Below, piece by piece: positions 35,470 through 46,785 of a DNA stretch of 64,000 bases. This DNA is from Chamaecrista fasciculata (lineage: Eukaryota; Streptophyta; Magnoliopsida; Fabales; Fabaceae), in contig QANZ01017207.1 of the NCBI GenBank assembly GCA_003254925.1, positions 29,489 to 93,488 on the forward strand, written 5' to 3'. Positions within the stretch are counted from its first letter, which is position 1, and every line of letters begins with the position of its first letter. The position numbers were made by a program, and so were the translations under genes. The notes beneath the pieces are model-generated. The model was given only the letters and a program-made list of their open reading frames with translations. It searched no databases and had not been told where the DNA came from.

Positions 35470-35939
35470 ATATATAACATGTAACTCAATAATTTGAAAT
35501 GTTAAAATAATTATGCATGTTAAGTGCTTAATCTGGGAATTTGGTTGTTATGAGATGCCAATATAGCGATTGCTTGCATATATATATATATATATATATA
35601 TAATATTCCGAGTGTTACATGATGACATGGTTGAAAAATCTATGGTCCTCAGAATAGCATGCATGCAGCTAATACATGAAGGACTCTTCAAAGAGATTGA
35701 TAATTGAAAAACATAAGGATATTATAAAAAATTTGTAGCACTTAAAATGTCAAATTCTTGATGATATATAATTAATTATTAGCTGTATTAAGATTGAAAT
35801 AGTGTGATTAAGATTGAGAAAGAAGTTTACATTTAATTAATTGGTGAGTGAAGATGATTTCAGCGAGATATGGTGATTAATAAATATGAAACTTTTGAAA
35901 TGCCACCACTCACAAATTTGTTGGTTCTTCCACTATTAC
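35470..35939. other. Intergenic DNA, no gene seen
   Basis: AT-rich, with a TA run at 35578-35602. Confidence 0.3.
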
Positions 35940-35942
35940 TAT

Positions 35943-37565
35943 GGCCCAGTTCGTTTCCGTTTTGATTATAATCTGTTTTGATTATAATCAAAATAAACAT
36001 GTTCGTTTACGTTTTTTTCCTGATTCAATTATAATCATGATTTTCTAATAATCAAACACACTCAATTACACTTATACCCCTATACATAAACCTATAATTA
36101 CCTATACTCTAATACAATCAATCCCCAATCACAAAGGGCAAAATTGTCATTTACTTTAAAATTGAGTCAGTTTGTAAATATTCATTTTTGTGTTTGGGCT
36201 AAAATGTAATTTTGCCCAAACTATTTTAGAACTGAAATTGATATTTGGCCTCGCCGTGATGCATCGAAAGAAATTTGGGTTCTGTGTATCGAAAGAAATC
36301 TGTATCTCCGTCGTCGTCATCATCCTATTTGGCCTCCGTCGTCGTCGTCATCGTCATCATCCTATTATTTACATATAGAAATTCATTCAGTCTTTTTTCA
36401 CGGCTAAGCTTCCCTTCCTTCCTTCCTCCAATGTTACTCATACCTTGGTTAATAATATAAAACGCAGCTGCCTCCTTTTCTGTTTTGGAGTTTCAACTTT
36501 GAAACTAGAATCAGTCATTCACACACTCACACAACAAAAATCCTATTTTCCAAATCCAAAATTAACACCTGATTCTTTCACTCACAGTCTCTTCTCTTTC
36601 AATCCCAAAAACCCTTTCTCATTTGATTGATTCTTCTCCAGAAATTAACACAAGCTGTATCTGGGTTTGGAGGTAGGGTTTTTACGATTTTCATCGAATT
36701 TTGTATGTGGGTTTTTCCTGTTGAATTTGGGAAATGTCACAGCTGAAGACGATCTCTCACATTGACGATATTCCATCGACTCCTGGCAAATTCAAGACCG
36801 AGAGATCTCCTTACATTCATCGCCTCAGAATCCATTCTACGCTTTCCAAACAATCCAATTTCAATTTGAGGATGTTGGTCGACACTAATTTCAGTTTCAA
36901 TCTCCGCCGCCCACCGCCCCCACTCCCGCCGTCGAACCCCTCTGGATTATAATCTCAGTTTCAGTTTCACTTCTGGCTGGAGCAAGTCGAGAGAGAGGGA
37001 GAGTGACGAGAGATGAGAGGGATTAATCACAAATAAGCTAAATTGGATTGTTTTTTCGGGTCCGCATTTTTTTTAACTTTCTCTCTCATCTGATGCAAAT
37101 CGGTGCACCGATTTTCTTTGCTGGTGCACCGAATGTGAATGGTTTTTGACACTTTAATCCTTGTTGGTGCACTGTTTTGTAAGCAAAAAATGAAACGGTG
37201 CACCGATTCGGAAAAACATCCCCTAACCTACTCACAAAAATAATCAAGATTTCACGCTTTTCAAGGCAAACAGTAACATATTTGTTTTTTTTCAAAACAA
37301 CAATCACATCCAAACACACTTTTATTAAAATCAAATCACACCTTACTTTTTCTAACTTTTTCTTCCATTTATACCCCTATACAATTTATCAATTTCCTTA
37401 CTTTTTATCCACCTACCACAATCATTACATACCCATTTTAATAATTTCACACAAATAATCAACAATCATCCAAACACCACTACAAACATAATCAAATTTG
37501 ATTATAATCAAACCATGATTATAATCAAAACAGATTTTAAAAAAAAACGGAAACGAACTGACCCT
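35943..37565. mobile_element. Pack-type TIR element (1.6 kb) carrying host-gene sequence
   Basis: Ends are GGCCCAGTTCGTTTCCG and, as reverse complement, GGGTCAGTTCGTTTCCG, followed in both arms by TCTGTTTTGATTATAATC blocks. A TAT triplet flanks both sides (35940-35942, 37566-37568), possibly a 3-bp target duplication as in PIF/Harbinger. The interior contains a GC-richer block with gene-like sequence (36734-36850). No transposase frame, so non-autonomous. Confidence 0.65.
36734..36850 (+). pseudogene. Captured N-terminus, probably UDP-glucuronate 4-epimerase (GAE)
   Basis: A frame from ATG 36734 (72 residues to the stop) begins MSQLKTISHIDDIPSTPGKF, then KTERSPYIHRLR and HSTLSK. This strongly resembles the cytosolic N-terminal tail that precedes the membrane anchor of plant type II UDP-D-glucuronate 4-epimerases (pectin precursor synthesis in the Golgi). 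The match stops where the membrane helix should begin. The pyrimidine-rich stretch before the ATG (36460-36733) looks like a 5' UTR carried along. The family assignment is from memory of the conserved DDIPSTPGKFK signature. No epimerase domain is present, so no enzyme can be made. Confidence 0.55.
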
Positions 37566-39224
37566 ATGAGCGATGAGCTAGCACATTATATCTAAATAAG
37601 CATATTCCAATAATTGGGGGCCAAGCATTTCCTATTTTCATGTACTGCAACTATAATTGTTTGTATCCCTTGAAACATGTCATGAGTGAAAGTGTTTATT
37701 TTATTTTATTTTTTTGATGGAGGGTGAAAATGTTTATTGTCCTTATTCAAGAGTAAATTAATGATTTGGTTATTGAAAAGATTACTCAATTTAATTTTCT
37801 AAAGATAAAATTGTAAAAATTTAGTCTATCAAAATATGGTTATAATGAATTTGACCAGTTTGTAGTAAATTGTCAAAATAATCAATGCTTATAAATTTTT
37901 GGCCAAAGAAAAAATCAATGCTTATAAACTATTGGACTACTATTATTGTGAGCCGTGTGCACAATTAAATTAAATATAGTCGCTCCATTTGATGAGATAT
38001 CTGTAAGAATTTTTATAAGTATTCTGAGTTCGGAAACCTACCCTGACCCAAGAGTTATTTCTCTTACTTAAATTTTTTCTTACCAAAAAAATTAAATATT
38101 GTTAAATTATCATTGCTAGCTAAATGGAAAGAGGGACAAAACCAATTATATATATACACATGAATAAATGATTAATTAATTATATAGTTTTAACTTATAC
38201 AAAATTTTAGAGTATAGTGTTCTCCACGTCCTCCAATATCCTTCTTTTACATTCATTTGTTTTGCTCTGTTAACGTGAGAAATGTATATTATGTACTAAG
38301 TGTGAATCCTTACCTTCTTGAGTTCAAAAAATAATTCTTAGCTTCTTTAATTTTGACTCTATGAAGCTCAATGGGCCATTAATCATTTTCCTCTGGATTC
38401 CACGCTAGCCTCTGAAAATGATATCTTCTTGCTTGTTAATCAGACCAAAACTCCACTGCGAGAGGGATGAGATATATCATATATATAAATATAGAAGAGA
38501 GCCATGAAATTACTTAAGCTTGAGATCGACATGCAAAAAGATGCTATATATATATATATGTGTGTATTTTATTGCAGCATGACACTCTTGTTTCCTGACA
38601 ATCTTCAACACAGTAAACCTGGCCTAAACAATACTGATAAGTTTGAATGCATGTCCAAGATCATTTCATTATTATGCGTTTGTGTAAACTGGCAATGGCA
38701 TATATCACCCAAGGGTTTTCAAAATTTCAAAAATTAATTAATAATTAGTTAATGTTTGTCGTAACAATATAATATTAAATATATATATTTTGTTTGAAAA
38801 GGTTTAATTACTTATTATCCACGTACGTGAAACAATAAAAAAGGAGGACAAAGGCTGGTGGAAGAAAAACAGGATGATCAATTGATCATATATATATGTT
38901 GAACATTTTGAAGATGCAAGACAGTGTTGGAGAAGTGGATGCAAATTTAGAAACAAATGGATAGATCGGTATCAGGGAAAATGATGAAGCATTGAGGAAA
39001 TTTTGTATTTTAAAAGATGTAAATTAAATGTAGAGACTGTCATGCAATTAATTGTATAACAATGGAATTCCACCAAGACTGTCAAATAGTACTCTATATG
39101 TATATATGCTTTTAAAAGAGATTCCAACAATACAGTAAAACACTATATAAGAATATATGGTTCATTAGAGGCGATTACAGTGGCGAAGCCAGGGTTCTGG
39201 GTTAGGGGTGCCGAAAATTTGTTT
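37566..39224. other. Intergenic DNA, no gene seen
   Basis: AT-rich. Includes GATAAAATTGTAAAAATTTAG-type low-complexity sequence near 37800 and several TA runs. No gene or clear element recognised. Confidence 0.35.
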
Positions 39225-40925
39225 CTACCAAAGTCTTATTTTGATTCTTAATATTTACTCAAAATTCTATTTTGATTCCCGATATTTTTTATTTCATTTT
39301 AGTCCTTAATGTTTTCTATAAGTTTCATAATTGGTTATTAATTATTGAATATGATCACATTTTTCTCATTTTAAACTCGAACGCGATGAAATCAGAGTTA
39401 CGTGTTAAATTTGATGAGTTCTTTCTTTATACTGTTCGAGTCATCAACAAACGAGATCAAATCAAGCATGAAATTGGGTTTGATAAGTCTGATTTTGGCA
39501 GACTTTTATGAGCTATTTTGTTGATATTTTGATGTCAAGTTTAAGATTTTAACCTTCATTTCCCCAGTTTCTATATTTTCCTACTAGTTTATGAGATTAA
39601 TTGAAAATATGATATTTTGTGATCAATTTCTTATATTTGTAAATATCATGATGGATTTGGTGTTGATTTTATCTAACTTGCACAACAAACTTCAGAAGGT
39701 TGCCAAAATCAATTCCATAATTGTGAGAAAAAAGAAAATTTCGTGGTGCACAAGTCTTGCTCAAGACTCAAGTCTTAGTTTTTAAGTGTTATTGGAGATT
39801 CTGCAATCTTTCCTAAACTGTACAATGTGTAGATCGAAAATAGGAAAGTTTAGAAGGAAATTAGGCTTAGGAAATACTATAAATTCCCCCCTCCAAAGCT
39901 TGTAATGCATCTCTTCTTCCCCACTCTCTAATTTTATTTCGTATTTGTGCTTCCATGGCCCTGCGTAGCTAAACTTCTCTTCTTGGCTTAGGGTGAGTTT
40001 GGATTGGATGTTTCAACACTTGTGAAATCTTGTTCTTATTTGTTTCATCAATTTATAATATTTTTCTTTCTCCTACTCTTCTTGTTTTAATTGTTTTCAA
40101 GTTGAACATTCAACTAAGAGCTCGGTTGTCTAATTGATTTGTAAACATAACGCTAGGTGTTCTTATTAATTCGTAATTAGTAAGTTCATCACTAAGTAGT
40201 AACTAAGATGGACGTACCATGTTAGGGAGAAGAAAATCTAAACAAGTAATTTCGTAAATTGATTGTTTAGGATTAATATCTTTCGGGTCTTAGTTCTGTT
40301 AACTTAGATTGAATTGTCGATCGTGTCGGATTCGTCCAGTTAATAAGTGGTTAAATTGGGTACGTTATCCTTTATTCAACTTTTAAGAAAGAGTGATTTC
40401 ACCGTGTGATTTCGTTAATCTATTTTATTTTGATGAATTAATATTTTGGAATCGATGATCAAGTGTGAAACTCCATGAAAAACAACTCCAGCCAAGTCCT
40501 CAATCAATTGGTAAACCCTTTTATTTTTAAGTTCATTAAATTTCTCAAGTTCATTCACAATACATTCTATTTTGTTTAAGTCGCGTTCATAACACTTGGG
40601 CACGACTTACGCACTGGTTCTGGTTTTTCCAAGTCTGACTGCATTACTCTTGGGCAACACTTATCCATGTGGACTGACCCTGTTCTTACTTGTTACTACT
40701 GATTCATTGCTTTAGTGTGCAGATTCAGGTTAATTATTATTGGTGGATTCAACACGCATCAGGGTTCAAAAATGGATTGCTTGTTTTATAAATTTGGTCA
40801 TATTTCTCTCATTTCGAACCCACTCTCATGCCCAATTTGACTTTGTTTATTGATGACTCCAACTGGAAAAAGAAAGAACTAATCAAATTTAATTTGTAGC
40901 TCTGATTTCATCGGGTTTGGGTCTG
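39225..40925. repeat. GGTCCTTAAT-type inverted-repeat element split by a solo LTR
   Basis: The left part (39225-39482) and right part (40762-40925) are related to the element at 29066. They share TTTTGATTCTTAATATTTACTC, ATCATCAACAAACGAGATC-like and TTTGGTCATATTTCTCTC blocks and become continuous when the LTR between them is ignored. Ends approximate. Confidence 0.5.
39483..40761 (+). mobile_element. Solo LTR (1279 bp)
   Basis: Starts TGATAAGTCTG and ends CACGCATCA (TG...CA), flanked by a perfect 5-bp duplication GGGTT at 39478-39482 and 40762-40766. It contains a TATA-like CTATAAATTC near 39880 with gene-like spacing. No internal region remains, so it is the product of LTR-LTR recombination. 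Strand follows the TATA-like motif. Confidence 0.75.
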
Positions 40926-41039
40926 AGAATAGAATAATTAAAAAATTAAGAAAGAAAAACTAAGAAAGAAAAATCGCCAACTGTGCTTGATTTGCTACAT
41001 AAGCATTAATAATTAAAAAAAAAACATTTCATCTCTTCT

Positions 41040-42565
41040 TCAAATTGGTCATTGAGTTATATTTTTATCTCAATATTCTCAATTTCCCCTCTTTTTCATC
41101 ATCTTCATTCATTTTAGTCTCAAATCCTCAAAATAAAATTGTAAAGTGTCTCAAAACTCTTCCAAACATTCCAATTTAGTCCTTAAAAATATTAAAACCC
41201 TAAAACCTAAACCCCAAACTCCAAACCCTAAATACCTAAACCCTAAACCCTAAAATCCTAAACCCTAAAACCTACATCCCAAACCCTAAAATCCTAAAAT
41301 TGTAAAGTGTCCCAAAATTCTTCCAAACATTTCAATTTAGTCCTCAAACCCTAAAACCCCAAACCCTAAAACCTAAAACCCCAAACCATAAACTCTAAAA
41401 CCCCAAACCCCAAATCCTAAAATCTCATACACCAAACTCTAAAACCCTAAACCCTAAACCCCAACCTCTAAAACCTCAGACTCCAAACCCAAACCCTAAA
41501 CTCTAAAACCCCAAACCATAATCAGAATTGTGATTGTACATTAAAGTTCAACAATTGCGACGTGCAACAATATTATACAAATAAGTCCCCGAATTTATCA
41601 AAATAGTTCAATATGTTAGACAAAATGGTCATCCAATTAAATGAATAGATAATAAACCAAAGAGTTTAGGGTGTGGAATTTTAGGGTTTGGGGTTTTAGA
41701 GTTTAGGGTTTGGGGTTTTAGGTTTAAGGGTTTGGGGTTTGGGATTTTAGGGTTTGGGGTTTGAGTTTGGGGTTTGGGGTTTGGGGTTTAGGATTTTAGA
41801 GTTTAGGGTATGGGTTTTTAGGGTTTGGGGTTTGGGGTTTTAAAGTTTAGGGTTTAAGGTTTTAGGATTTGGGATTTTAGGGTTTGGGGTATGAATTTTA
41901 GGGTTTGGGGTTTGGAGTTTTAGAGTTTATGGTTTGGGGTTTAGGGTTTGGGGTTTTAGAGTTTGGGGTTTGGGGTTTGGGGTTTTAGAGTTTGGAGTTT
42001 GGAGTTTGGGATTTTAGGGCTTGGGGTTTGGGGTTTTAGAGTTTAAGGACTAAATTGAAATGTTTGGATGAATTTTGAGACTGTTTACAATTTTATTTTG
42101 AGGGTTTGGGAGTAAAATGAATGAAGATGATGAAAAAGAGACGAAATTGAGAATAATGAGATAAGAATGGGTCATGGACTCAAACTTGTTTATTAAGGGC
42201 CTGTTTGGGAGAACCCCAATCCTAATCCAATCCAATTCAATCCAATCCAAATGGATGGGATGAGATTATAATTTAATTGGATGAGATGAGATGATGTATT
42301 GGTGTTTGGGTGATTTTATTGAGANGGGGCTCCCAAACAGACCCTAAGGTTTTAGAGTTTAGGGTTTAGGATTTAGGGATTTAGGATTTGGAGTTTGGGG
42401 TTTGGGGTTTAGGTTTTAAGGTTTTAATATTTTTAAGGATTGAATTGGAATGTTTGGAAGAGTTTTGGGACACTTTACAATTTTATTTTGAGGATTTAGG
42501 ACTAAAATGAATGAAGATGATAAAAAGAGGAAAATTGAGAATAATGAGATAAAATAAAATAACAG
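41040..42565. repeat. Inverted telomere-like repeat array in a foldback element
   Basis: Degenerate AAACCCTA units (41160-41520) are followed by degenerate TTTAGGG/TTTGGGG units (41660-42040 and 42345-42420) in opposite orientation. The outer arms also pair: CTCAATTTCCCCTCTTTTTC and AAAATAAAATTGTAAAGTG on the left, with their complements near 42060-42170 and again near 42430-42550. The unit type is that of plant telomeres but it is interstitial and bidirectional. Confidence 0.75.
42197..42344. mobile_element. PIF/Harbinger (Tourist-like) MITE, collapsed at an N
   Basis: Ends are GGGCCTGTTTGGGAG and, as reverse complement, GGGTCTGTTTGGGAG, flanked by TAA on both sides (42194-42196, 42345-42347). 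An N at 42325 lies just inside the right end, so some internal sequence may be missing. Inserted in the telomere-like array. Confidence 0.75.
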
Positions 42566-43296
42566 TGACCCCCCTAAAAACATATATATACATGATATTA
42601 TATTATATATATATATATATAACATAATAATAATAATAAATTTAGCATACATGTTTGATGATAATTGCAAAAAATTGTTTTCTCCCTTATATGTTAGGAT
42701 TAGCTAATTTTTCACTTTCTTTTTTTTTGAAAAAATTATTCTCTTTTGTAATATTCTTTTTTCTCAGATTTTAATATAGTATATTATGTAAATTGATTTT
42801 TGATTGGTAAAAAAAGTAACAAAAGAAATTATCTAATAAAAATAGTTTTTTTATCAATTAGTTCTTAATTTTATTATTTTGAATGTTCTTAATTTTAATT
42901 TATTTATTGATTATTTTTTTCTAAACGTATTATTTATTTAACTTGAGATTTGTATTATTCTATAGATAATATATTATAATGTCCAAAAAAAAATTATTGA
43001 CTCATTTTTCAAGAGAAATGACAGAAATATTAATGTTGTCGTATAAACAAATTCATAATGATTATGTTGAATATCAGACTCAGACATATTCTCATATACT
43101 TATGTGTTTTTTAAAAAATTAAATAATTTTTAATTTTGTGAAAAAAAATAAAAAAAAAATTCTCTCATTTTATCAACTCACTTATCAAAACACATATAAG
43201 AGAAAAATAATGGTGATGAAAACAAGACGAAATCACATTTTAAAGACCAAAATAGAATAAATATAAAAATTTGAAGACTAAAATGAAAAATTGTTT
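42566..43296. other. Intergenic AT-rich DNA
   Basis: TA run at 42603-42620, otherwise unique AT-rich DNA. No gene. Confidence 0.3.
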
Positions 43297-44126
43297 TAAA
43301 ACCAAGGCCGAAGTCCTATTTTGGTCCCTCTGTTATGCTCGTTGTTCCAAATAGGTCCCTCAGTTATTTTTCGTTCCATATTAGTCCCTCAGTTATCCAA
43401 AAGTTGTCAAAGTTGGTCCCTCTAACGTTTTTCATCTATTTTTCCGTTAAAAAGAGAAGAAAAATAAACTTTCATCCCCAAAAATTTTATTTTCTTACAT
43501 TAAGGTCATTTTCTTTTTATAATAAGATCAAAATGTAAAAAAAATAAAATAAAATAAATTAAGATTTTAAGTGAATTTATCAAAAAACACAACAGTTTTC
43601 TCCCCACGATTCTCTCTCTCTCTCAATTCTCAAAGTGCCTCACCGGAAACACTCTCTCTCTCATTAAGATTTCAAAACGGAAAGCACCGCTTTCAACATA
43701 ATCAGAATTACCCTTCAGCAAATCCATCAAATTCCTTATTCACATTCTCTATCGCAAGAGGTAGAAGCATCTAGTTTCCATAAAAAAATCACATAATTTA
43801 CAGAATAGCTCATACACGATCGTTCATCAAACTTGAAGACTTACGATTATCAGTGTACCCAGTGATGGAGAATGGCGGATTTGCCCTTGATGGAGAGGGC
43901 GGCGACGTCGTGAGCTCGAGCGGCCATTTCCGGCGAAGCGAAGGTGCCGAGCCAGATTCGTGATTTCTTGCAAGGCTTGCGGATTTCAGAGACCCATTTT
44001 CCCCAGCTTCGCATTCGGACGCCATGGAAGGATGATGCGTGCTTCGTGGTGGGTATTGCTGGGTATGGCTAAAACACGAAAAGTTTCAACGGAATCAGCT
44101 ATGAGAGATATATATAAATATATATT

Positions 44127-44165
<39 letters not shown>

Positions 44166-44508
44166 TTTCCGGTGAGGCACTTTGAGAGAGAGAGTCATGG
44201 GAGAGGGAGAGAAAACTTTTGTATTTTTGGATAAATTCACTTAAAATTTTAATTTATTTTCTTTTTTTTCGTTTTGATCCTATTATAAAAAGAAAAAGAC
44301 CTTAATGTAAGAAAATAAAATTTTTGGGGATGAAAGCTTATTTTTCCTCTCTTTTTAACGGAAAAATAGATGGAAAACATTAGAGGGACCAACTTTGACA
44401 ACTTTTGGATAAATGAGGGACCAATATGGATTGAAAAATAACTGAGTGACCTATTTGGAACAACGAGCATAATAGAGAGACCAAATGATTTCTTTTCCCT
44501 TGGTCTTT
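43297..44508. mobile_element. Pack-type long-TIR element carrying an AP2/ERF fragment
   Basis: About 250 bases at each end are inverted copies: TTGGTCCCTCTGTTATGCTC on the left against the complement of GAGCATAATAGAGAGACCAA on the right, continuing inward through TTTTTCCGTTAAAAAGAG. A second inverted pair (CTCAAAGTGCCTCACCGGAAA) lies nearer the middle. The core is GC-rich and codes for part of an AP2 domain on the minus strand. Exact borders and target duplication were not resolved. Confidence 0.7.
43868..44031 (-). pseudogene. Captured AP2/ERF (DREB-type) DNA-binding domain fragment
   Basis: On the minus strand the frame reads [20 protein letters not shown], then [20 protein letters not shown], then [19 protein letters not shown], ending in a TGA near 43848. 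This is nearly a whole AP2 domain of the ERF superfamily; [13 protein letters not shown] with SRIWLGTF is typical of DREB-type members such as the TINY-like group. No start codon in frame, no flanking ERF sequence and a stop right after the domain show it is a captured piece inside an inverted-repeat element. The domain is open throughout, so capture may be recent or the frame may be maintained. Confidence 0.85.
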
Positions 44509-44579
44509 ACCCTCCGTTCTATGTTTTTGAATAGGCTTTGTATCCTCTAATGGCTTGCCATTATATGTCTAAAAAAAAT

Positions 44580-44736
44580 GGGTAAATTGCAATTTGGTAC
44601 CCTGTGGTTAGGGGCGGTTCCCCTTTGGTACCCTGAAAGAAAAATTTTTGCATTGTGGTACCCCGTGGTTTACTCCGTTAGCGATTTGGTACCCTGAGGT
44701 TTTTTTCTGTTAGGATNACCAAATTGCAATTTACCC
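44580..44736. mobile_element. GGTACC-family MULE-like MITE, collapsed at an N
   Basis: Ends are GGGTAAATTGCAATTTGGT and its exact reverse complement ACCAAATTGCAATTTACCC, flanked by a perfect 9-bp AAAAAAAAT (44571-44579, 44737-44745). The 9-bp duplication fits Mutator-like insertion. An N at 44717 directly precedes the right end, so the interior is probably incomplete. Confidence 0.75.
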
Positions 44737-44745
44737 AAAAAAAAT

Positions 44746-46024
44746 TGTTGAGAATTTTGAGTGACCATTAGTTTAAGGATAGTACGCTGAACTCATGAGT
44801 AAATTAAAGAGATACTGAATTTATATTACATATTGAGAGATCAAAACACAAAGAAATAGAGTTTGTGCACCTTGCTACAGAGCTTGCCATGAGGTTTTTG
44901 TTACCTCGCTGCAATGAGCTTCACAATGAACTACTCATAATGTTGAAAAAGTTAATGAAACAAACTATGTTTCGATTTGGGGCCATGTCTAAATCTAGAC
45001 ATGCTCCAACTCAACAATGAAAAGGTATTTTTATTTAGGATTGATGGAGGCTTGAGCTTGCTTCATCAGTTAGGAAATTTTTATTTACTCTTTTCATAGT
45101 TTTCTTTAGGATTTTAGTTTTACTTGATTCAAAAACTTGAAATTCTAATGTTGATTATGAATTTGAGATGAATTTTGAGTTCCGATAATTATTTTTATTA
45201 GGTATCTTTGATTGTGAGTTTATTGGATTAGTTGTAATTCTTTTAAGGTGAAATTAAATGTGTTTTTCTATAATTAGCTAGGGATTATCAAAATACCCAC
45301 TCAATGGGGACCTGAAATTTTACCTTATGGTTCTTGGTCTGGACCCGAACCCAACCTTAATGGGTCGGGGGTCCAGATATAGTGATACCCTATTCATACC
45401 CTAGTCATACCCTGCTACTAATTAATAATAAACATTATTTTATACATAAAAAAATATAATACTTTAATACTTTTTGTTGAAAAAATATCAAATATTTCAT
45501 AAATATTGAAATATTTTAATAATACATTCTTATTTATGATTTATTTTTTTATTTTTAGTACTTATAGATGCAAAAAAGCTGGATGAAAATATGTTTCATA
45601 TTAATAAAAAATAACTTATTTTAAAATCTGTCAGGGTCCAGGTCCAAGTATGGGGATTAGACAACCCAGCGAATATGAGGATGGGGATTGATTTTGATAC
45701 TCTCTTATATCTGGGTCTATATCCGAGATCATATTACCCTACCCATGATCATCCATATTTATATTAACTTATTGAAGTTATTAAATTACGTGTTTTCCTA
45801 GTTTATTATTCTCATTATCAGCTTCATGGAAGTAATTGGGTTGATTGCCAGTGTGTATGTGATTACTAAACAACATTAAAAAATGATTTAGTAAAAATTT
45901 TCATTCCAATTTTCCAAGAAAGGAAGGTTAATATTGATCCATCTTTGAGCATTTCCATCGATCCATAAACATTTATCCTTTTTTTTTCCTTTCATTTTAT
46001 ATCTTTCTTATTGTTAACAAAGAC
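44746..46024. other. Intergenic DNA with one MITE-like repeat
   Basis: Positions 45276-45755 (GGGATTATCAAAATACCC ... ACCCTACCCATGATCATCC) form a repeat related to 26165-26290, rich in GGTCCAG/CTGGACC blocks. The rest is AT-rich without a recognised gene. Confidence 0.4.
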
Positions 46025-46356
46025 CTATGAAGCATGGATATTTCATTTTAACAGCGTGTCGCTGGGTCAGACACGTATCTGTGTCCGATACCCGTATGAC
46101 ACTTACACGACACATATTTATAAGTTTCAGAATATAAAATCAATTTTTTGTGACTTATCATGACAAACAATATAAAATAATATCACATATGACATATATT
46201 ATGGATAAATATTGTAATTTTTAAAATTTTCATCAAAATTTATGAATTTTTAATTATTTATATATATAAATATATGCCGTGTCGTATCGTATAATTTTAA
46301 GAATTTGACGTGTCAGTGTGTCTATATCCATGTCGTGTGACTGACAATGCTTCATA
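46025..46356. mobile_element. CTATGAAGCATG-family MITE, complete copy
   Basis: The left end CTATGAAGCATGG and the right end TGCTTCATA are inverted. GTGTCGCTGGGTCAGACACG and GTGTCAGTGTGTC blocks mark the arms. The flanking 9-mers AACAAAGAC and GACAAACAC agree at 7 of 9 positions. Confidence 0.6.
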
Positions 46357-46457
46357 GACAAACACCCAAAATATCTTTCATTATAATGCTTTATTTTTAT
46401 CGCATTACTTCAATCATTGTCCAAATTGTTGTAAGTGTGCATATTGTTTATCGAAGT

Positions 46458-46785
46458 TCAACTCAAAGCCATGGAAGCTGTTTTAGGTGCTTCTCTAGCT
46501 TGCAAGATGGAGTGCTCTAAAATCATCTTTGAATTGATGGAGATTCATAGAAAGTTTGTAGTTATTCATGTGCTATACTAAGACCTATCTAATTTTGATT
46601 CAATTATGAACAACGTGCATTTTATTAGTAGTCATTTTCTTAGTTATGAATCAGTTTGGTAAAAGAGATGCTTTAATAAGGCAACTCATGTGCTCACCAA
46701 GTGCTCCTATGATATTGTGGATACTGAGTGGTTCATGAATCCTCCAACATTTCTTGTAGCCATTTTGGCTGATGATTTGAATTAA
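46458..46785 (+). pseudogene. RNase H remnant of a LINE
   Basis: A broken frame reads LKAMEAVLGASLACKM, then CSKIIFELMEIHRK, and after stops FNKATHVLTKCSYDIVDTEW and PPTFLVAILADDLN. This is the pattern of the RNase H tail of plant non-LTR elements (AEA...GL, then NxxAHxLAKxS and a C-terminal PPxFL). Several stops; no reverse transcriptase nearby. Confidence 0.6.

Noticed and set aside
41160..42420. Chromosome end (true telomere)
   Set aside because: Units are degenerate, run in both orientations and are flanked by unrelated sequence on both sides.
43810..44025. 71-codon minus-strand frame starting [11 protein letters not shown]
   Set aside because: Out of frame with the AP2 domain; the AP2 reading has strong family similarity and this one has none.
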